NCBI GenBank assembly: GCA_024227155.1
Contig: JAAELB010001045.1
Span: 41,846-105,845, forward strand
DNA length: 64,000 bases
Reading direction: 5' to 3'
Source of the DNA: Desulfobulbaceae bacterium
Lineage (GTDB): Bacteria > Desulfobacterota > Desulfobulbia > Desulfobulbales > Desulfocapsaceae
Shown here: positions 27,656 to 36,942 of the stretch, in pieces
Position numbering within the stretch: the first letter of the stretch is position 1
Layout of the letters: every line of letters starts with the position of its first letter
The notes under the pieces: model-generated
The model's input: only the letters and a program-made list of their open reading frames with translations
Told to the model about the DNA's origin: nothing
The model's database searches: none
Program-made: the position numbers and the translations under genes

Positions 27656-27760
27656 ATCCATTCAACTTAAAGAATCTTGTCAGGAAGATCAAGAAGAGAA
27701 AAGAGCTGCCTTGAATCAATATTGAGGTGAGGTAACCTAACACCATTCATAGCCTCCACC

Positions 27761-28744
27761 TCATGCTCCTTCAGGCTCTGGGGCGAAAATTCGGTCGGTA
27801 AACTTAACATACCAGGCAGCGGACTGAACCTGGATAATGTAGGCAAGGGCAATTACAAGTGCAGCATCTGCCCCGGCGTCGCCGAAGCCATTTATTGCTA
27901 TCGCCAGAGCAATAGACAGGTTTCTCATGACAGTACCATATACCAGCGCTATACCATCCCCTCTGTTAAAGAATTTTTTTCCAACGAAAGTTGAGAGTGC
28001 AAAGTTGATACTATACAAAAGCAGTAACGGAACAAAGATAACAAGCAGCATTCCAGGATTCCCCACTATAGTTTTTGCTTTCAGAGCCATAGCAACAAAA
28101 ACAATCCCCAAAACTCCGACAGTTGAAAGTGCTGGAAAACGGGGAGCTATCTTTTCTTTAAAATCTGGTAAACTGTATTTTTTAAGTAATGACTGCCTGG
28201 TCAGAAACCCCGCAAGCATTGGTAAAAATACTATAAAGAGAATCTGCTGCATCACTTTTACAAAATTAACCTCTACCGTAGCACCCAGGAGCCAATTCAC
28301 ATAAAAAGGTGTCGCCAGAGAACCAAGAATGAGACCAACCACCGTCATGTTGACAGCTGCACCCATGTTCCCTTTGGCAAACCCTGTCCACGAAATGGTC
28401 ATACCGCTTGTCGGAAGCAGCGATGCGAGCAGAAGTCCCAGTGCCATATAGGGTTCATCCGGGAAAAACCATCTACCAAGAAAATAAGCCACAAAGGGTA
28501 TTATACAAAAGTTAATAATCTGGGTGGCACCCTGGAGTGATACATCCAATCCCTGTTTCAGATGCTTAATGTTAAGTGTTACCATCATGGGATAAACCAT
28601 GAGAAAGGTAAGAGGGACAATGAGACCCTTTGTCCCTTTAACAATGTCACTGTCAACGACAGTACCAAAGCCAAAACCAAGTACCATTAAGGTTGGAATT
28701 GCATAGATAAGATTTTTGTTTAACTTGAGAAGAATTTTCCACAT
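27761..28744 (-). CDS. BASS/ACR3-like membrane transporter
   Basis: A 327-residue protein with about ten hydrophobic helices in the bile-acid:sodium symporter fold: LLLASLLPTSGMTISWTGFA near residue 107, VVGLILGSLATPFYVNWLL near 134 and YGTVMRNLSIALAIAINGFG near 268. The last segment is close to that of ACR3 arsenite carriers, but the cysteine expected in helix 4 of ACR3 proteins is not obvious, so the substrate could be arsenite or an organic anion. No arsR or arsC gene lies nearby. The ATG has AGGTGACC upstream. Just upstream of its 3' end lies the IS66-type MITE. Confidence 0.8.
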   Translation of the reverse strand: MWKILLKLNKNLIYAIPTLMVLGFGFGTVVDSDIVKGTKGLIVPLTFLMVYPMMVTLNIKHLKQGLDVSLQGATQIINFCIIPFVAYFLGRWFFPDEPYMALGLLLASLLPTSGMTISWTGFAKGNMGAAVNMTVVGLILGSLATPFYVNWLLGATVEVNFVKVMQQILFIVFLPMLAGFLTRQSLLKKYSLPDFKEKIAPRFPALSTVGVLGIVFVAMALKAKTIVGNPGMLLVIFVPLLLLYSINFALSTFVGKKFFNRGDGIALVYGTVMRNLSIALAIAINGFGDAGADAALVIALAYIIQVQSAAWYVKFTDRIFAPEPEGA

Positions 28745-28923
28745 TTCAGGTCACCTGTGAGTGTCAAATTTCAAAAGAAAAAATAGTTTTATTGCGTGCA
28801 TATGTTATATTGATGCCAAGCTATCCGTTTGTCAAGACTAGAATTAAAGATTTTACTTAAATTATATTTTTTATTATAATTCTATTTTCATCCATACCTT
28901 TAACAACTAAAAAACAGTCCGAA

Positions 28924-29355
28924 ATGACGCCTATACAAAAGAACAATAACAGCAATACCACCGGCGACTCCCACCGCTTCTGTCTCATGTGCGGTCGAGA
29001 TAATCCTCTCTCTTTTGGTCTTCAGTTTGAGCATGACAACAATGGGGTATTTTTTACCGAGTTCAAAAGCAACGATACGCTGCAGGGGTATGAAGGGATC
29101 ATGCATGGAGGCGTTCTCTCGGCCCTGCTTGACACCGCCATGGCGCAGTGTCTTCTGCAGCAGAATATCGAGGCTGTAACCGGCGAACTCAACGTTCGCT
29201 TCTTCGATCCGGTGGACTGCAACAGCACTCTTACAATCAGAGCCTGGGTGGATTCCACACTGCCTCCACTGTTCCACCTGCGGGCACAAATCCGTGTAGG
29301 CGACACCATCGTCTGCAAGGCAAAAGCAAAATTTATGCAAAGAGATAAAAAATGA
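28924..29355 (+). CDS. PaaI-type hotdog-fold thioesterase
   Basis: A 143-residue hotdog protein: CLMCGRDNPLSFGLQF near residue 21, then GIMHGGVLSALLDTAMAQCL (residues 59-78) with the HGG...D active-site pattern of PaaI-like thioesterases, and LNVRFFDPVD. It should hydrolyse acyl- or aryl-CoA thioesters in the cytosol. It overlaps the next gene by 4 bases (ATGA), indicating one operon with a metallo-beta-lactamase protein. Confidence 0.85.
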   Translation: MTPIQKNNNSNTTGDSHRFCLMCGRDNPLSFGLQFEHDNNGVFFTEFKSNDTLQGYEGIMHGGVLSALLDTAMAQCLLQQNIEAVTGELNVRFFDPVDCNSTLTIRAWVDSTLPPLFHLRAQIRVGDTIVCKAKAKFMQRDKK

Positions 29356-30182
29356 AACAGGAAACAGTCAGGCTGAAGATTATTGTCGATAACCAGGTTG
29401 CCGAAGGCTTCGTCGCTGAACACGGTTTTGCCCTGTTGCTTGAAGTCGGATCCCAGACAATTTTGTTTGACACTGGCCAGGGAAATGCTCTTTTAGAAAA
29501 TGCCAAACATATGAATATTAACCTCGAGCAGGTGGATCTTCTGGTATTGAGCCATGGCCACTACGATCACACCGGCGGCTTACCCGATCTGCTCCATCTC
29601 AACCACCATCTCTCTGTATACTGTCATGCGGCTGCTTTCCTGCCAAGATACAGTGTTAAAAACGGCATGGCAAAACCGGTGAAAATGACTGCTGAGGCAA
29701 TGGCCTGCGTGGACAGCATCCCCGAGCAACGCATAAACTGGGTGACAAAACAGCTCATGCTCACAGAGACAATAGGCATTACCGGAGAGATCCCGAGGAT
29801 CAATGATTTTGAAACGACTGGAGGACCCTTCTATTTTGACCAGGACGGCAAAAGGGCCGATGCAATAGTAGATGACATGGCACTCTGGGTAAAGAGTCCA
29901 AAAGGGCTGGTAATTTGTATCGGCTGCTGCCATGCCGGTATAATCAACACTCTTGAACACATAAAACGGGTCAGTGGAGAAACTAAGATCCATACCATTT
30001 TAGGTGGCTTGCACTTATTAAATGCCGATGAGGAAAGGCTAAGCAGAACTGTCGACGAGCTAAAAAAAAGTGGCGTACAACAGATCATCCCCTGCCACTG
30101 TACAGGTGATGTTGCCCACGAACTCATCCGGCAGAAGTTCAATAGTAGCAAGGGATATGCAGGAATGGAAATCTCAATATAA
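29352..30182 (+). CDS. Metallo-beta-lactamase fold hydrolase
   Basis: A 276-residue hydrolase with LSHGHYDHTGGLPDLL near residue 64 (HxHxDH metal motif, here HGHYDH), GCCHAGIINTLEHI near residue 194 and IHTILGGLHLL near 214. It matches the subgroup of dihydropteroate/methanopterin-synthesis-like MBL proteins common in archaea and anaerobes; the actual substrate is unknown. It is translationally coupled to the thioesterase upstream. Confidence 0.83.
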   Translation: MKQETVRLKIIVDNQVAEGFVAEHGFALLLEVGSQTILFDTGQGNALLENAKHMNINLEQVDLLVLSHGHYDHTGGLPDLLHLNHHLSVYCHAAAFLPRYSVKNGMAKPVKMTAEAMACVDSIPEQRINWVTKQLMLTETIGITGEIPRINDFETTGGPFYFDQDGKRADAIVDDMALWVKSPKGLVICIGCCHAGIINTLEHIKRVSGETKIHTILGGLHLLNADEERLSRTVDELKKSGVQQIIPCHCTGDVAHELIRQKFNSSKGYAGMEISI

Positions 30183-30257
30183 CAGGTCACAGGTTAACGT
30201 AGACTTCGATCCAGATTTACAGCAAAAAGCGCCTAGGAGCTTGTCCTAGACTGATTT

Positions 30258-30719
30258 TCAGTATAAACCAATCCCGGTCAAGTAGGAAATAATCCGACTA
30301 GCCACCTGGCCGGTTTTTTTTACATCAGAGGGTATGATAAGAATGGTATCATCCCCAGCCACGCTCCCTATGGTTTGTTCAAACCCGTGGTCATCAATCA
30401 CTTTGGCTACAGCCGGAGCAGTTCCAGGTCGGGTGTGGATCACGATCAAGTGTCCATTATCCAGAACTTTATACACCAAAGAGCCGAACAGTCCGGACTC
30501 CATTACCTCGACTCTGTTACCCGTTCCCTGTTGCGGCAGGGAATAAATCGTTTGCCCGTTTTCATCCACTCCTTTGACGGCATTTATCTTTTTAAGTGCC
30601 CGAGAAATGGATGACTGGGTAGTTTGTACGCCCTGTTGTCCCAGGATTTCAACCAGTCTCGCCTGGTTACCCGAAATTCCTGAGGACAATAGTCTCGTAA
30701 GCTGGCTGGAAATTTTCAT
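30258..30719 (-). CDS. argR: Arginine repressor ArgR
   Basis: A 153-residue repressor: winged helix-turn-helix domain at the N-terminus (LVEILGQQGVQTTQSSISRA) and the arginine-binding trimer domain at the C-terminus (GTAPAVAKVIDDHG, SVAGDDTILIIP). I chose the ATG at 30719 (MKISSQLTRLLSSG), giving the usual family length; the open frame continues to 30761 but then would cover a palindrome likely to be its operator. It is divergent from argG, its probable target. Confidence 0.92.
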   Translation of the reverse strand: MKISSQLTRLLSSGISGNQARLVEILGQQGVQTTQSSISRALKKINAVKGVDENGQTIYSLPQQGTGNRVEVMESGLFGSLVYKVLDNGHLIVIHTRPGTAPAVAKVIDDHGFEQTIGSVAGDDTILIIPSDVKKTGQVASRIISYLTGIGLY

Positions 30720-30741
30720 TCCATGAGGATTAATACAACCA

Positions 30742-30777
30742 GCATAATTATGCAACATCATTTTTTTATGCGCATAA
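30742..30777. promoter_or_regulatory. Candidate ArgR operators
   Basis: Two perfect 12-bp palindromes, GCATAATTATGC (30742-30753) and TTATGCGCATAA (30766-30777), lie 24 bases centre to centre between argR and argG. They resemble AT-rich ARG boxes and sit 14 bases above the argG -35 box. Confidence 0.5.
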
Positions 30778-30791
30778 TATTCAAAAGAAAC

Positions 30792-30821
30792 TTGACTATT
30801 TCATGATTTTTCGTCTAAATA
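30792..30821 (+). promoter_or_regulatory. Candidate argG promoter
   Basis: TTGACT (30792-30797) and TAAATA (30816-30821) are spaced by 18 bases. The transcript would start about 50 bases ahead of the argG ATG. Confidence 0.45.
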
Positions 30822-30875
30822 GGCGCGCAACACAAATATAAAACAATAGCTCATAATCAAAATAAAGGAGACATA

Positions 30876-32099
30876 ATGTCAAAAGAAAAAGTTGTCCTGG
30901 CCTATTCCGGGGGTCTTGATACCTCGGTTATTTTAAAATGGCTGCTGGAACAAGGATATGAAGTTTTTGCATACATTGCCAATATTGGTCAGGAAGAAGA
31001 TTTCGAAGCAGCTGAAAAAAAAGCGCTGCAGATTGGTGCTTCCAAAGTCTTTATCGAAGACATGCGCAGTGAGTTTGTCACGGATTACATTTTCCCCGTC
31101 TATAAGGCCAACACAGTATACGAAGGCCGTTATCTTTTAGGCACAGCCATTGCGCGACCCATCATTGCAATGAAGCAGATTGAGATTGCCAAAGAAGTGG
31201 GAGCCCAATACGTTTCCCACGGAGCTACAGGTAAAGGAAATGACCAGGTCCGGTTTGAGCTGTCTTACTATGCGCTCAACCCACAAATTAAAGTAATAGC
31301 TCCCTGGAAAAACGATGATTTCCTAAAAGCTTTCAAGGGCAGAACCGATCTTTTGGAATATGCTGAAAAACATGGCATTCCCACCAAACAGACCGCATCA
31401 AAACCCTATAGCGAAGATGACAATCTACTTCATATCTCCCATGAAGCTGGCATCCTCGAAGATCCGGGTCATGAATGTGAAGAAGGCATATATTCCCATA
31501 CAGTTTCACCGGAAAACGCCCCAGATACACCCACAAAAATTAAAATTGAATTCAAAGACGGTATCCCCGTCAAAGTGACAAACCTTGAAGACAATACTGC
31601 AAAGACAGATGCACTGGAGCTCTTTGAATACCTCAACCAGCTTGGCAGGAAAAACGGTATAGGCAGACTGGATATGGTCGAAAACCGTTTTGTCGGTATT
31701 AAATCTCGAGGAGTCTATGAGACACCGGGTGGTACCATCCTCCTGGAAGCGCACAAGGACATTGAAGGGATTGCCATGGACCGTGAGGTCATGCGCTTAC
31801 GAGACATGCTCACCGCCAAATTTTCAGAACTTGTCTATTACGGTTTCTGGTTTAGCCCGGAAATGGAATTTCTCATGGCCGCCATAGATAAGAGTCAGGA
31901 AGCGATTGACGGTGAAGTCACCTTGAAACTGTACAAAGGTTGCGCCTATCCTGTCGCACGGACCAGCCCAACCTCTCTCTACGACAAAGACCTGTCCTCC
32001 ATGGATATTGAGGGCGGCTACAACCAGAAAGATGCTGATGGGTTCATCAAGATCAATGCGATCCGCCTGATGGCACACAACAAAATCATCAACAAGTAA
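30876..32099 (+). CDS. argG: Argininosuccinate synthase
   Basis: A 407-residue cytosolic enzyme joining citrulline and aspartate with ATP in arginine synthesis. The N-terminal [20 protein letters not shown] is the PP-loop, followed by [20 protein letters not shown] (substrate and ATP contacts), and the usual [22 protein letters not shown] near the end. Length is typical. AAAGGAGAC lies upstream of the ATG. It stands alone downstream of the divergent ArgR control region. Confidence 0.97.
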   Translation: MSKEKVVLAYSGGLDTSVILKWLLEQGYEVFAYIANIGQEEDFEAAEKKALQIGASKVFIEDMRSEFVTDYIFPVYKANTVYEGRYLLGTAIARPIIAMKQIEIAKEVGAQYVSHGATGKGNDQVRFELSYYALNPQIKVIAPWKNDDFLKAFKGRTDLLEYAEKHGIPTKQTASKPYSEDDNLLHISHEAGILEDPGHECEEGIYSHTVSPENAPDTPTKIKIEFKDGIPVKVTNLEDNTAKTDALELFEYLNQLGRKNGIGRLDMVENRFVGIKSRGVYETPGGTILLEAHKDIEGIAMDREVMRLRDMLTAKFSELVYYGFWFSPEMEFLMAAIDKSQEAIDGEVTLKLYKGCAYPVARTSPTSLYDKDLSSMDIEGGYNQKDADGFIKINAIRLMAHNKIINK

Positions 32100-32117
32100 A
32101 AAACTCTTCAGTACGAA

Positions 32118-32154
32118 TCCCTCCGGCATCAGTACATCTTTGATTCCGGAGGGA
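32118..32154 (+). terminator. Terminator of argG
   Basis: TCCCTCCGGCATCA pairs with TGATTCCGGAGGGA with one mismatch over a 9-base loop, 19 bases after the argG stop. Confidence 0.75.
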
Positions 32155-32233
32155 ACCTCTTCCAGCGCTTTTTATTACGCCCTACTTCCATTACAGACAC
32201 TGTTACTCGATTTAAAGAATCGCAAAAGCACCG

Positions 32234-32941
32234 TCAGTTAAATTTGAATCGCCCGTTGCGTACCTCAATATGGAGATCGGCAATACGTTGAATCTGGTCC
32301 TGATAGTGGGACACCATAATGAGTGTGCATTCTGTTTTTAGAGAAAGAAGCAACTCCTCAATAGCTGCGCCTGCCGCCTGGTCGAGGGAGGAAGTTGGTT
32401 CATCAAGCAAAAGCACTTCCGGACGCAGAACGAGAGCCCTGGCCAGGCAGAGTCTTTGTTGTTGCCCACCCGAGAGAAGACGTCCATCTTCATCCAAACG
32501 GTCTTTAACCTCATCCCAGAGGCAAACTTGTTTAAGTGCGGACTCTACGGCCGCTCTTATTTTTTCTTTTCCGTTTATATGTGCAAGTTTCAGGGGAAAG
32601 GCAATATTTTTAAAAATGGACATGGGCAGGGGATTCGGCTGTTGGAAAACCATACCAACCTTACGGCGAAGTTCCCTAAGACAAAGGGTGGGATCATGGA
32701 TATCTTTGATCTGCCCATCCAGCTCAATCGAGACCTTACCTGAGACAGTACAACCGGGTATTTCCTGCCATAACCGGTTCAACACCGTAATAAACGTAGA
32801 TTTACCGGACCCGGATGGCCCTGTGATTGCAGTAATGCGATTTGCAGGAAGCTCCAGATTTATATCATGCAACACCTGTTTTTGATAATAGTAGAAACAG
32901 AGACCGTTCGTACGAATTTTCATCTTATCCAAAGTGATCAC
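32234..32941 (-). CDS. pstB: Phosphate ABC transporter ATPase PstB
   Basis: A 235-residue ATPase: Walker A GPSGSGKSTF, Q-loop VGMVFQQPNPLPMSIFKNIA, signature LSGGQQQRLCLARAL, Walker B EVLLLDEPTSSLD and the switch histidine in VSHYQDQ. It energises phosphate import for the PstCA channel. It is slightly shorter than the usual 250 residues. Its start overlaps the end of pstA by 4 bases. It is the last gene of a pstSCAB operon; no phoU follows. Confidence 0.9.
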   Translation of the reverse strand: MITLDKMKIRTNGLCFYYYQKQVLHDINLELPANRITAITGPSGSGKSTFITVLNRLWQEIPGCTVSGKVSIELDGQIKDIHDPTLCLRELRRKVGMVFQQPNPLPMSIFKNIAFPLKLAHINGKEKIRAAVESALKQVCLWDEVKDRLDEDGRLLSGGQQQRLCLARALVLRPEVLLLDEPTSSLDQAAGAAIEELLLSLKTECTLIMVSHYQDQIQRIADLHIEVRNGRFKFN

Positions 32942-33816
32942 CTGTAGAGCAACAGTGCAGTGATTCGTCGCTCTATCCAGAGGGCTGAAAGGATGAGGAC
33001 CGTGCAGAGAACAAGGAGGACAATTGCTGCTCCAAAGCCCTGGGCAAGCTCTTCAGGCCCACTATATTGTGACGAAATATAATAAATATAAAAAGGCAGG
33101 GCCTCGTATTGCCCCAAAAGAGAATGGGGAAAACCAGCCGTTGCCACAGCACCCGTCAACATGATCACCGCGGTATCCTCAGCGCATCGACCGGTTGCCA
33201 AAATGATACCGGCAATAATCTCCGAGAGGCAGTTTGGCAGTAACACCATTTTTATATTCTGCAGGCGGGAAGCGCCAAGGGCGGGCGCAGTCTTACGAAT
33301 CAACGGGTCAAGAGATTCAAGTGCCGTCTGTGTGGTTCTAATGAGATAGGGCAAAACCAGGAGAGCCAACGCCAGGCATGATATCAAAAGACAGGTGGTG
33401 ATTCTCCCGGGGAAATGGCGGTTAAGAAAAATAGTAAACAGCAGTCCAGCCAGGCCCACCACAATGGAAGGTATACCGGCCAGAACATCAAAGGCCAGGT
33501 TGAACAGTATCTTTATTTCATTGCTGCAATATTCCGCCAGGTAAATCCCTCCGCATACACCTAAGGGGATGGCAATTATCATCGAACCGATAATGAGGAA
33601 AAGCGTCCCCGCCACCGCCGCAAAGATCCCATCAAAGACCTGACGCCGGAGCATGAGTGCATCCAGCGGAGAAGTATCACCAAAAATCAGACTGAGCTGT
33701 ATAGTGCTGCCTCCTTTGAACACAAGATAGAGCAAAAGGGTTAGAAGTGCTGCGACAACAACTGCAACCGCTGTCCAGGCGAGGGCTACAATGAAATTTT
33801 CGACAAATTTTCTCAC
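32938..33816 (-). CDS. pstA: Phosphate ABC transporter permease PstA
   Basis: A 292-residue inner-membrane protein with six helices: GVCGGIYLAEYCSNEIK, LAGIPSIVVGLAGLLFTIFL and the ATPase-docking EAA-like loop with ALGASRLQNIKMVLLPNCL. It forms the phosphate channel with PstC. It overlaps both neighbours by 4 bases, so the operon is tightly coupled. Confidence 0.92.
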   Translation of the reverse strand: MRKFVENFIVALAWTAVAVVVAALLTLLLYLVFKGGSTIQLSLIFGDTSPLDALMLRRQVFDGIFAAVAGTLFLIIGSMIIAIPLGVCGGIYLAEYCSNEIKILFNLAFDVLAGIPSIVVGLAGLLFTIFLNRHFPGRITTCLLISCLALALLVLPYLIRTTQTALESLDPLIRKTAPALGASRLQNIKMVLLPNCLSEIIAGIILATGRCAEDTAVIMLTGAVATAGFPHSLLGQYEALPFYIYYISSQYSGPEELAQGFGAAIVLLVLCTVLILSALWIERRITALLLYR

Positions 33817-34673
33817 CGCATCCCCTTAGAAAAATAGACACTACCTAAACGAGATATCAACATCAGACCCGCTGTAAGCAATGAGAGGAAGAGGCCGCAT
33901 ACAAAGATCGAGGCAAACTCCATGGAGTCAAAATCAAAGGCCATGACCAGCGCAATATGGGCGGTGAGAGACCTGGCGGAATCGGTTATTCCGCCAGGGA
34001 TCGCTATGGAGTTGCCAGCAAGCATGAGACTGACCATGGTGTCACCCATTGCCCGGGCAAAGCCAAGTAATGCTCCATTGATTATTCCCGGCCACGCCTG
34101 GGGCAATATTATATAGAGCAGCTTCTGAATGGCACTGGCTCCAAGGGCATCAACCCCAAAGGTATAACGTGACGATACCTTTGAAAAACTATTTACAAAA
34201 AACAGGATCATGGTGGGGGCTATAACCAGGGCAAGAACCGGTGACGCGGTAAGAATTGTCATCCCGGACCCATGGCCGATAACTTGACGCATGACTGGCA
34301 CGAGAAGAAATAAGGCAGCAAAACTGTATACAACGGTGGGGATACCGGCCATTAGCCTAATCAGGCCCAACAGAAGGCGACGAAACCCCAGGGGCGCAAG
34401 AGATGTGATCACAAAACTACAGCCAAGGCTTAGCGGAAAACTGATAATCATACTAGTAATCGCCAGAGTCAGGCTGGTAATAAGCATCGGATATATGCCG
34501 TACAATCCCTTGTCCGGTGACCAGCTGGAAAACAACAGATCTGAAAACTGGCCAGACCGCAGCAACGGTAAGCCATAAAAAAAGAGAAAAGCGATGACAG
34601 CGACAGTCAGCAGACCGCTGAAAAGTGCCGCTGTCAAAAAAAGGTATTCGCTAGACGAATATTTATCTATCAT
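33813..34673 (-). CDS. pstC: Phosphate ABC transporter permease PstC
   Basis: A 286-residue permease with six helices and the landmarks LMAGIPTVVYSFAALFLLVP, DALGASAIQKLLYIILPQAW (ATPase contact) and GFARAMGDTMVSLMLAGNS. It pairs with PstA in the membrane. It overlaps pstS upstream and pstA downstream by 4 bases each. Confidence 0.92.
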   Translation of the reverse strand: MIDKYSSSEYLFLTAALFSGLLTVAVIAFLFFYGLPLLRSGQFSDLLFSSWSPDKGLYGIYPMLITSLTLAITSMIISFPLSLGCSFVITSLAPLGFRRLLLGLIRLMAGIPTVVYSFAALFLLVPVMRQVIGHGSGMTILTASPVLALVIAPTMILFFVNSFSKVSSRYTFGVDALGASAIQKLLYIILPQAWPGIINGALLGFARAMGDTMVSLMLAGNSIAIPGGITDSARSLTAHIALVMAFDFDSMEFASIFVCGLFLSLLTAGLMLISRLGSVYFSKGMR

Positions 34674-35512
34674 TGAACCGGAATAAACCCGTTAGTTGCA
34701 ACAATCTGCTGTCCGGCTGGGCTGAGCATAAAATCCAGAAATAGTTTTGCCAGACCGGATGGCTCACCTTTACTCAGACTGTAAAGGCCACGGGCCACTT
34801 TATATTCACCGTTTCGTACCGTATCCAGGGTTGGGAGTATGCCATCAAGGGCCACCGGAGCGACAGAGCCGTCCATATGACCAACAGAGACAAAGCCGAT
34901 AGCAAATGGATCACCGGCGACCGCCGTCTTCATGGCACCATTAGAAACCACCACATTGGCTTTGGCGGAAATGGTACCTTTTGACAGTGCTTTTTTCCAG
35001 AAAACTTTCCTCGTACCACTCGCCTCATCCCGGGTGTAAAGGTTAACCTGACGATCAACGCCGCCCAGTTCCTGCCAGTTGCTAATCTTGCCGGAATAGA
35101 TATCCTGGAGTTGCCCACCGCTCAGAGACTGTACCTTATTTGCCGGATTGACCACTGCCCCAACGCCGTCAACGGCCCACTTGAAGAGCTGCAGGTTAAA
35201 TTTTTCAATCTCCTCGTCACTTGCCCTGCGACCTGCATTGCCAATGTCTACCAACCCTTCTCCTGCCTGTTTGATCCCAAGTCCAGAACCGCCGCCTGCA
35301 ATGGCGATTTGAATGTGTGGATTAAAGTTAATGATCTGCTTGGCAGCCTCTTTCATCACAGGAATATGGGCGGTTCCCCCGGCGATTCGAAGATGCCCTT
35401 CTTGGCCCTCAAAGGGTGCAAGCTCATTGTCTGCCCAGGTGGTTGCCGCAGAAAAGAACAGGAGGAAAATTGCAGTTACATAGATAGGTATTGAGTTGGT
35501 GGGTCTTCTCAT
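34670..35512 (-). CDS. pstS: Phosphate-binding protein PstS
   Basis: A 280-residue periplasmic protein with a signal peptide (about 1-28), LRIAGGTAHIPVMKEAAKQI, IAIAGGGSGLGIKQAGEG (phosphate-binding loop), DIGNAGRRAS, IYSGKISNWQELGG and YTRDEASGTRKVFWKKAL. These match PstS-like binding proteins. It is the first gene of pstSCAB. The leader of about 240 bases to the next gene shows no clear PHO box, so phosphate control cannot be confirmed here. Confidence 0.9.
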   Translation of the reverse strand: MRRPTNSIPIYVTAIFLLFFSAATTWADNELAPFEGQEGHLRIAGGTAHIPVMKEAAKQIINFNPHIQIAIAGGGSGLGIKQAGEGLVDIGNAGRRASDEEIEKFNLQLFKWAVDGVGAVVNPANKVQSLSGGQLQDIYSGKISNWQELGGVDRQVNLYTRDEASGTRKVFWKKALSKGTISAKANVVVSNGAMKTAVAGDPFAIGFVSVGHMDGSVAPVALDGILPTLDTVRNGEYKVARGLYSLSKGEPSGLAKLFLDFMLSPAGQQIVATNGFIPVQ

Positions 35513-35750
35513 GGTAAAGCCTCTGGTTGAGATGGTGAATACAGAATATTGAGTACGTTATTTCAAAACCAGATAACCTATTCTATTTATACACAATTAG
35601 TCCAATAGGAATATTCGATGTAAAATCCGCCTTGCATCGGCAAAACGCATACCTCCAGTTTTAAATGGGGCCCACTAAGGGGCTATTGGCTACCTTAAAA
35701 AACTGCTTTTTCTTCCAGACAAAACAGACCAGTGACTGAAAAAAGACCCC

Positions 35751-36596
35751 ATGGCTAAAGCACGTTCAAATGATACATGCATCGATGAAACTCACGGTAA
35801 TTACTTGTGCCAAGTGAGTGAAACAGTATCCTGCGGGGCCTGTTGCGGTTTATATAATTTGCCGAATATCTCAAGAGTTAAGCTTGAAAATTTGTTGTCG
35901 GAGCGAACCGACACCTTCGCATCAGTCCCCAGAACCGAAGACGGACTATATGAATTTCAAAGAAGAAACAAGGGACCACACAGACTCTCACGACCATTTG
36001 CCCAATTTCATCACTGCCCATTTCTTGGATTCATCAGTGGCAACAGGAGCCGCGTTGGTTGCCTCCTCCATCCGGCTGCACCTGGAAACTGTGGAATAGA
36101 CTATCGCTCTCAGAGCTGGTACGGTGAACTGGCCTGCCGCACCTACTTTTGCCCCGCCACACATAAACTGCCCTCCGTTTACCAGTCAATTCTTATACAA
36201 ACCGCTGACAACTGGTATGATTTTGGATTGATTGTAACCGAGCATGCTCTGCTAACCGCCTATTTTGAAGAAATAGAATCCCGCCTTGGGCGGCCTATCG
36301 AGGTGAATGATTACACCCAGAATAATAGGGCAGCGGATGCTTTCAGGGAATTTATCAAACTCAAATCAAAATGGCCTTATCGCCGCCACGACTCTCCCGG
36401 CCCTTGCAACTTTTTCTTTGAAAACGGCCAATATCCCAGGCCGGGTGTCTTTCGATCAACCCCAGATATTCAACTCTCCCCTTACGAAAAAATTCTCAAG
36501 GAGCTAGACAGCGGCTTTTCATCCGCAGAAGAGATTGCTGCGGCAGAGCAGTTATTAGACAATCTGTTTTTAAAAACCGTACAAGGGATACTGTAA
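35751..36596 (+). CDS. Cysteine-rich protein of unknown function (YkgJ-like cluster)
   Basis: A 281-residue cytosolic protein with many conserved-looking cysteines: ETVSCGACCGLYNLPNIS near residue 24, a FHHCPFLGF segment near 87, RVGCLLHPAAPGNCG near 102 and ELACRTYFCPATHKLP near 126. The CGACC...CPFL...CxxH...CRTYFCP series is like the zinc/iron-chelating YkgJ-type domain. The C-terminal half is polar and has no domain I recognise. It stands alone with a hairpin directly after its stop. Confidence 0.7.
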   Translation: MAKARSNDTCIDETHGNYLCQVSETVSCGACCGLYNLPNISRVKLENLLSERTDTFASVPRTEDGLYEFQRRNKGPHRLSRPFAQFHHCPFLGFISGNRSRVGCLLHPAAPGNCGIDYRSQSWYGELACRTYFCPATHKLPSVYQSILIQTADNWYDFGLIVTEHALLTAYFEEIESRLGRPIEVNDYTQNNRAADAFREFIKLKSKWPYRRHDSPGPCNFFFENGQYPRPGVFRSTPDIQLSPYEKILKELDSGFSSAEEIAAAEQLLDNLFLKTVQGIL

Positions 36597-36597
36597 T

Positions 36598-36619
36598 GCT
36601 CTCCTTTTAAGGAGGGAGC
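36598..36619 (+). terminator. Hairpin after the Cys-rich gene
   Basis: GCTCTCCTT and AAGGAGGGAGC pair around a TT loop (one-base bulge), directly after the stop codon at 36596. Confidence 0.6.
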
Positions 36620-36942
36620 AGCAACAAGGTGAATGTCTTTTTGACTCAAACTGTTCGAGAAGAAAAACCAATTCGTTAATATGTAAAATTTGTGGAAAAG
36701 ACAAATTCTTTATAGAAATACTATCTTAATATATAAGAATTCGGTCTTGACAATGAGGTCCACTATAACGAATTTAGATGTATCTCCTTGAAAAAGTCAC
36801 TCTCACCTTTAATGGGAGTCTTGAAGTTACTCTTCTTCTGCTGCTCAATGTTTGAGAAAATCTTCAATCGATGTTAAAATTTTTATTCATGCAATTATAT
36901 GTTATCAAGCATATCAACAATATCGGGCAATCGCTGTACTCT
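36620..36942. other. AT-rich intergenic stretch
   Basis: About 320 bases with no supported gene or RNA. It marks the left edge of the degraded accessory island. Confidence 0.4.
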
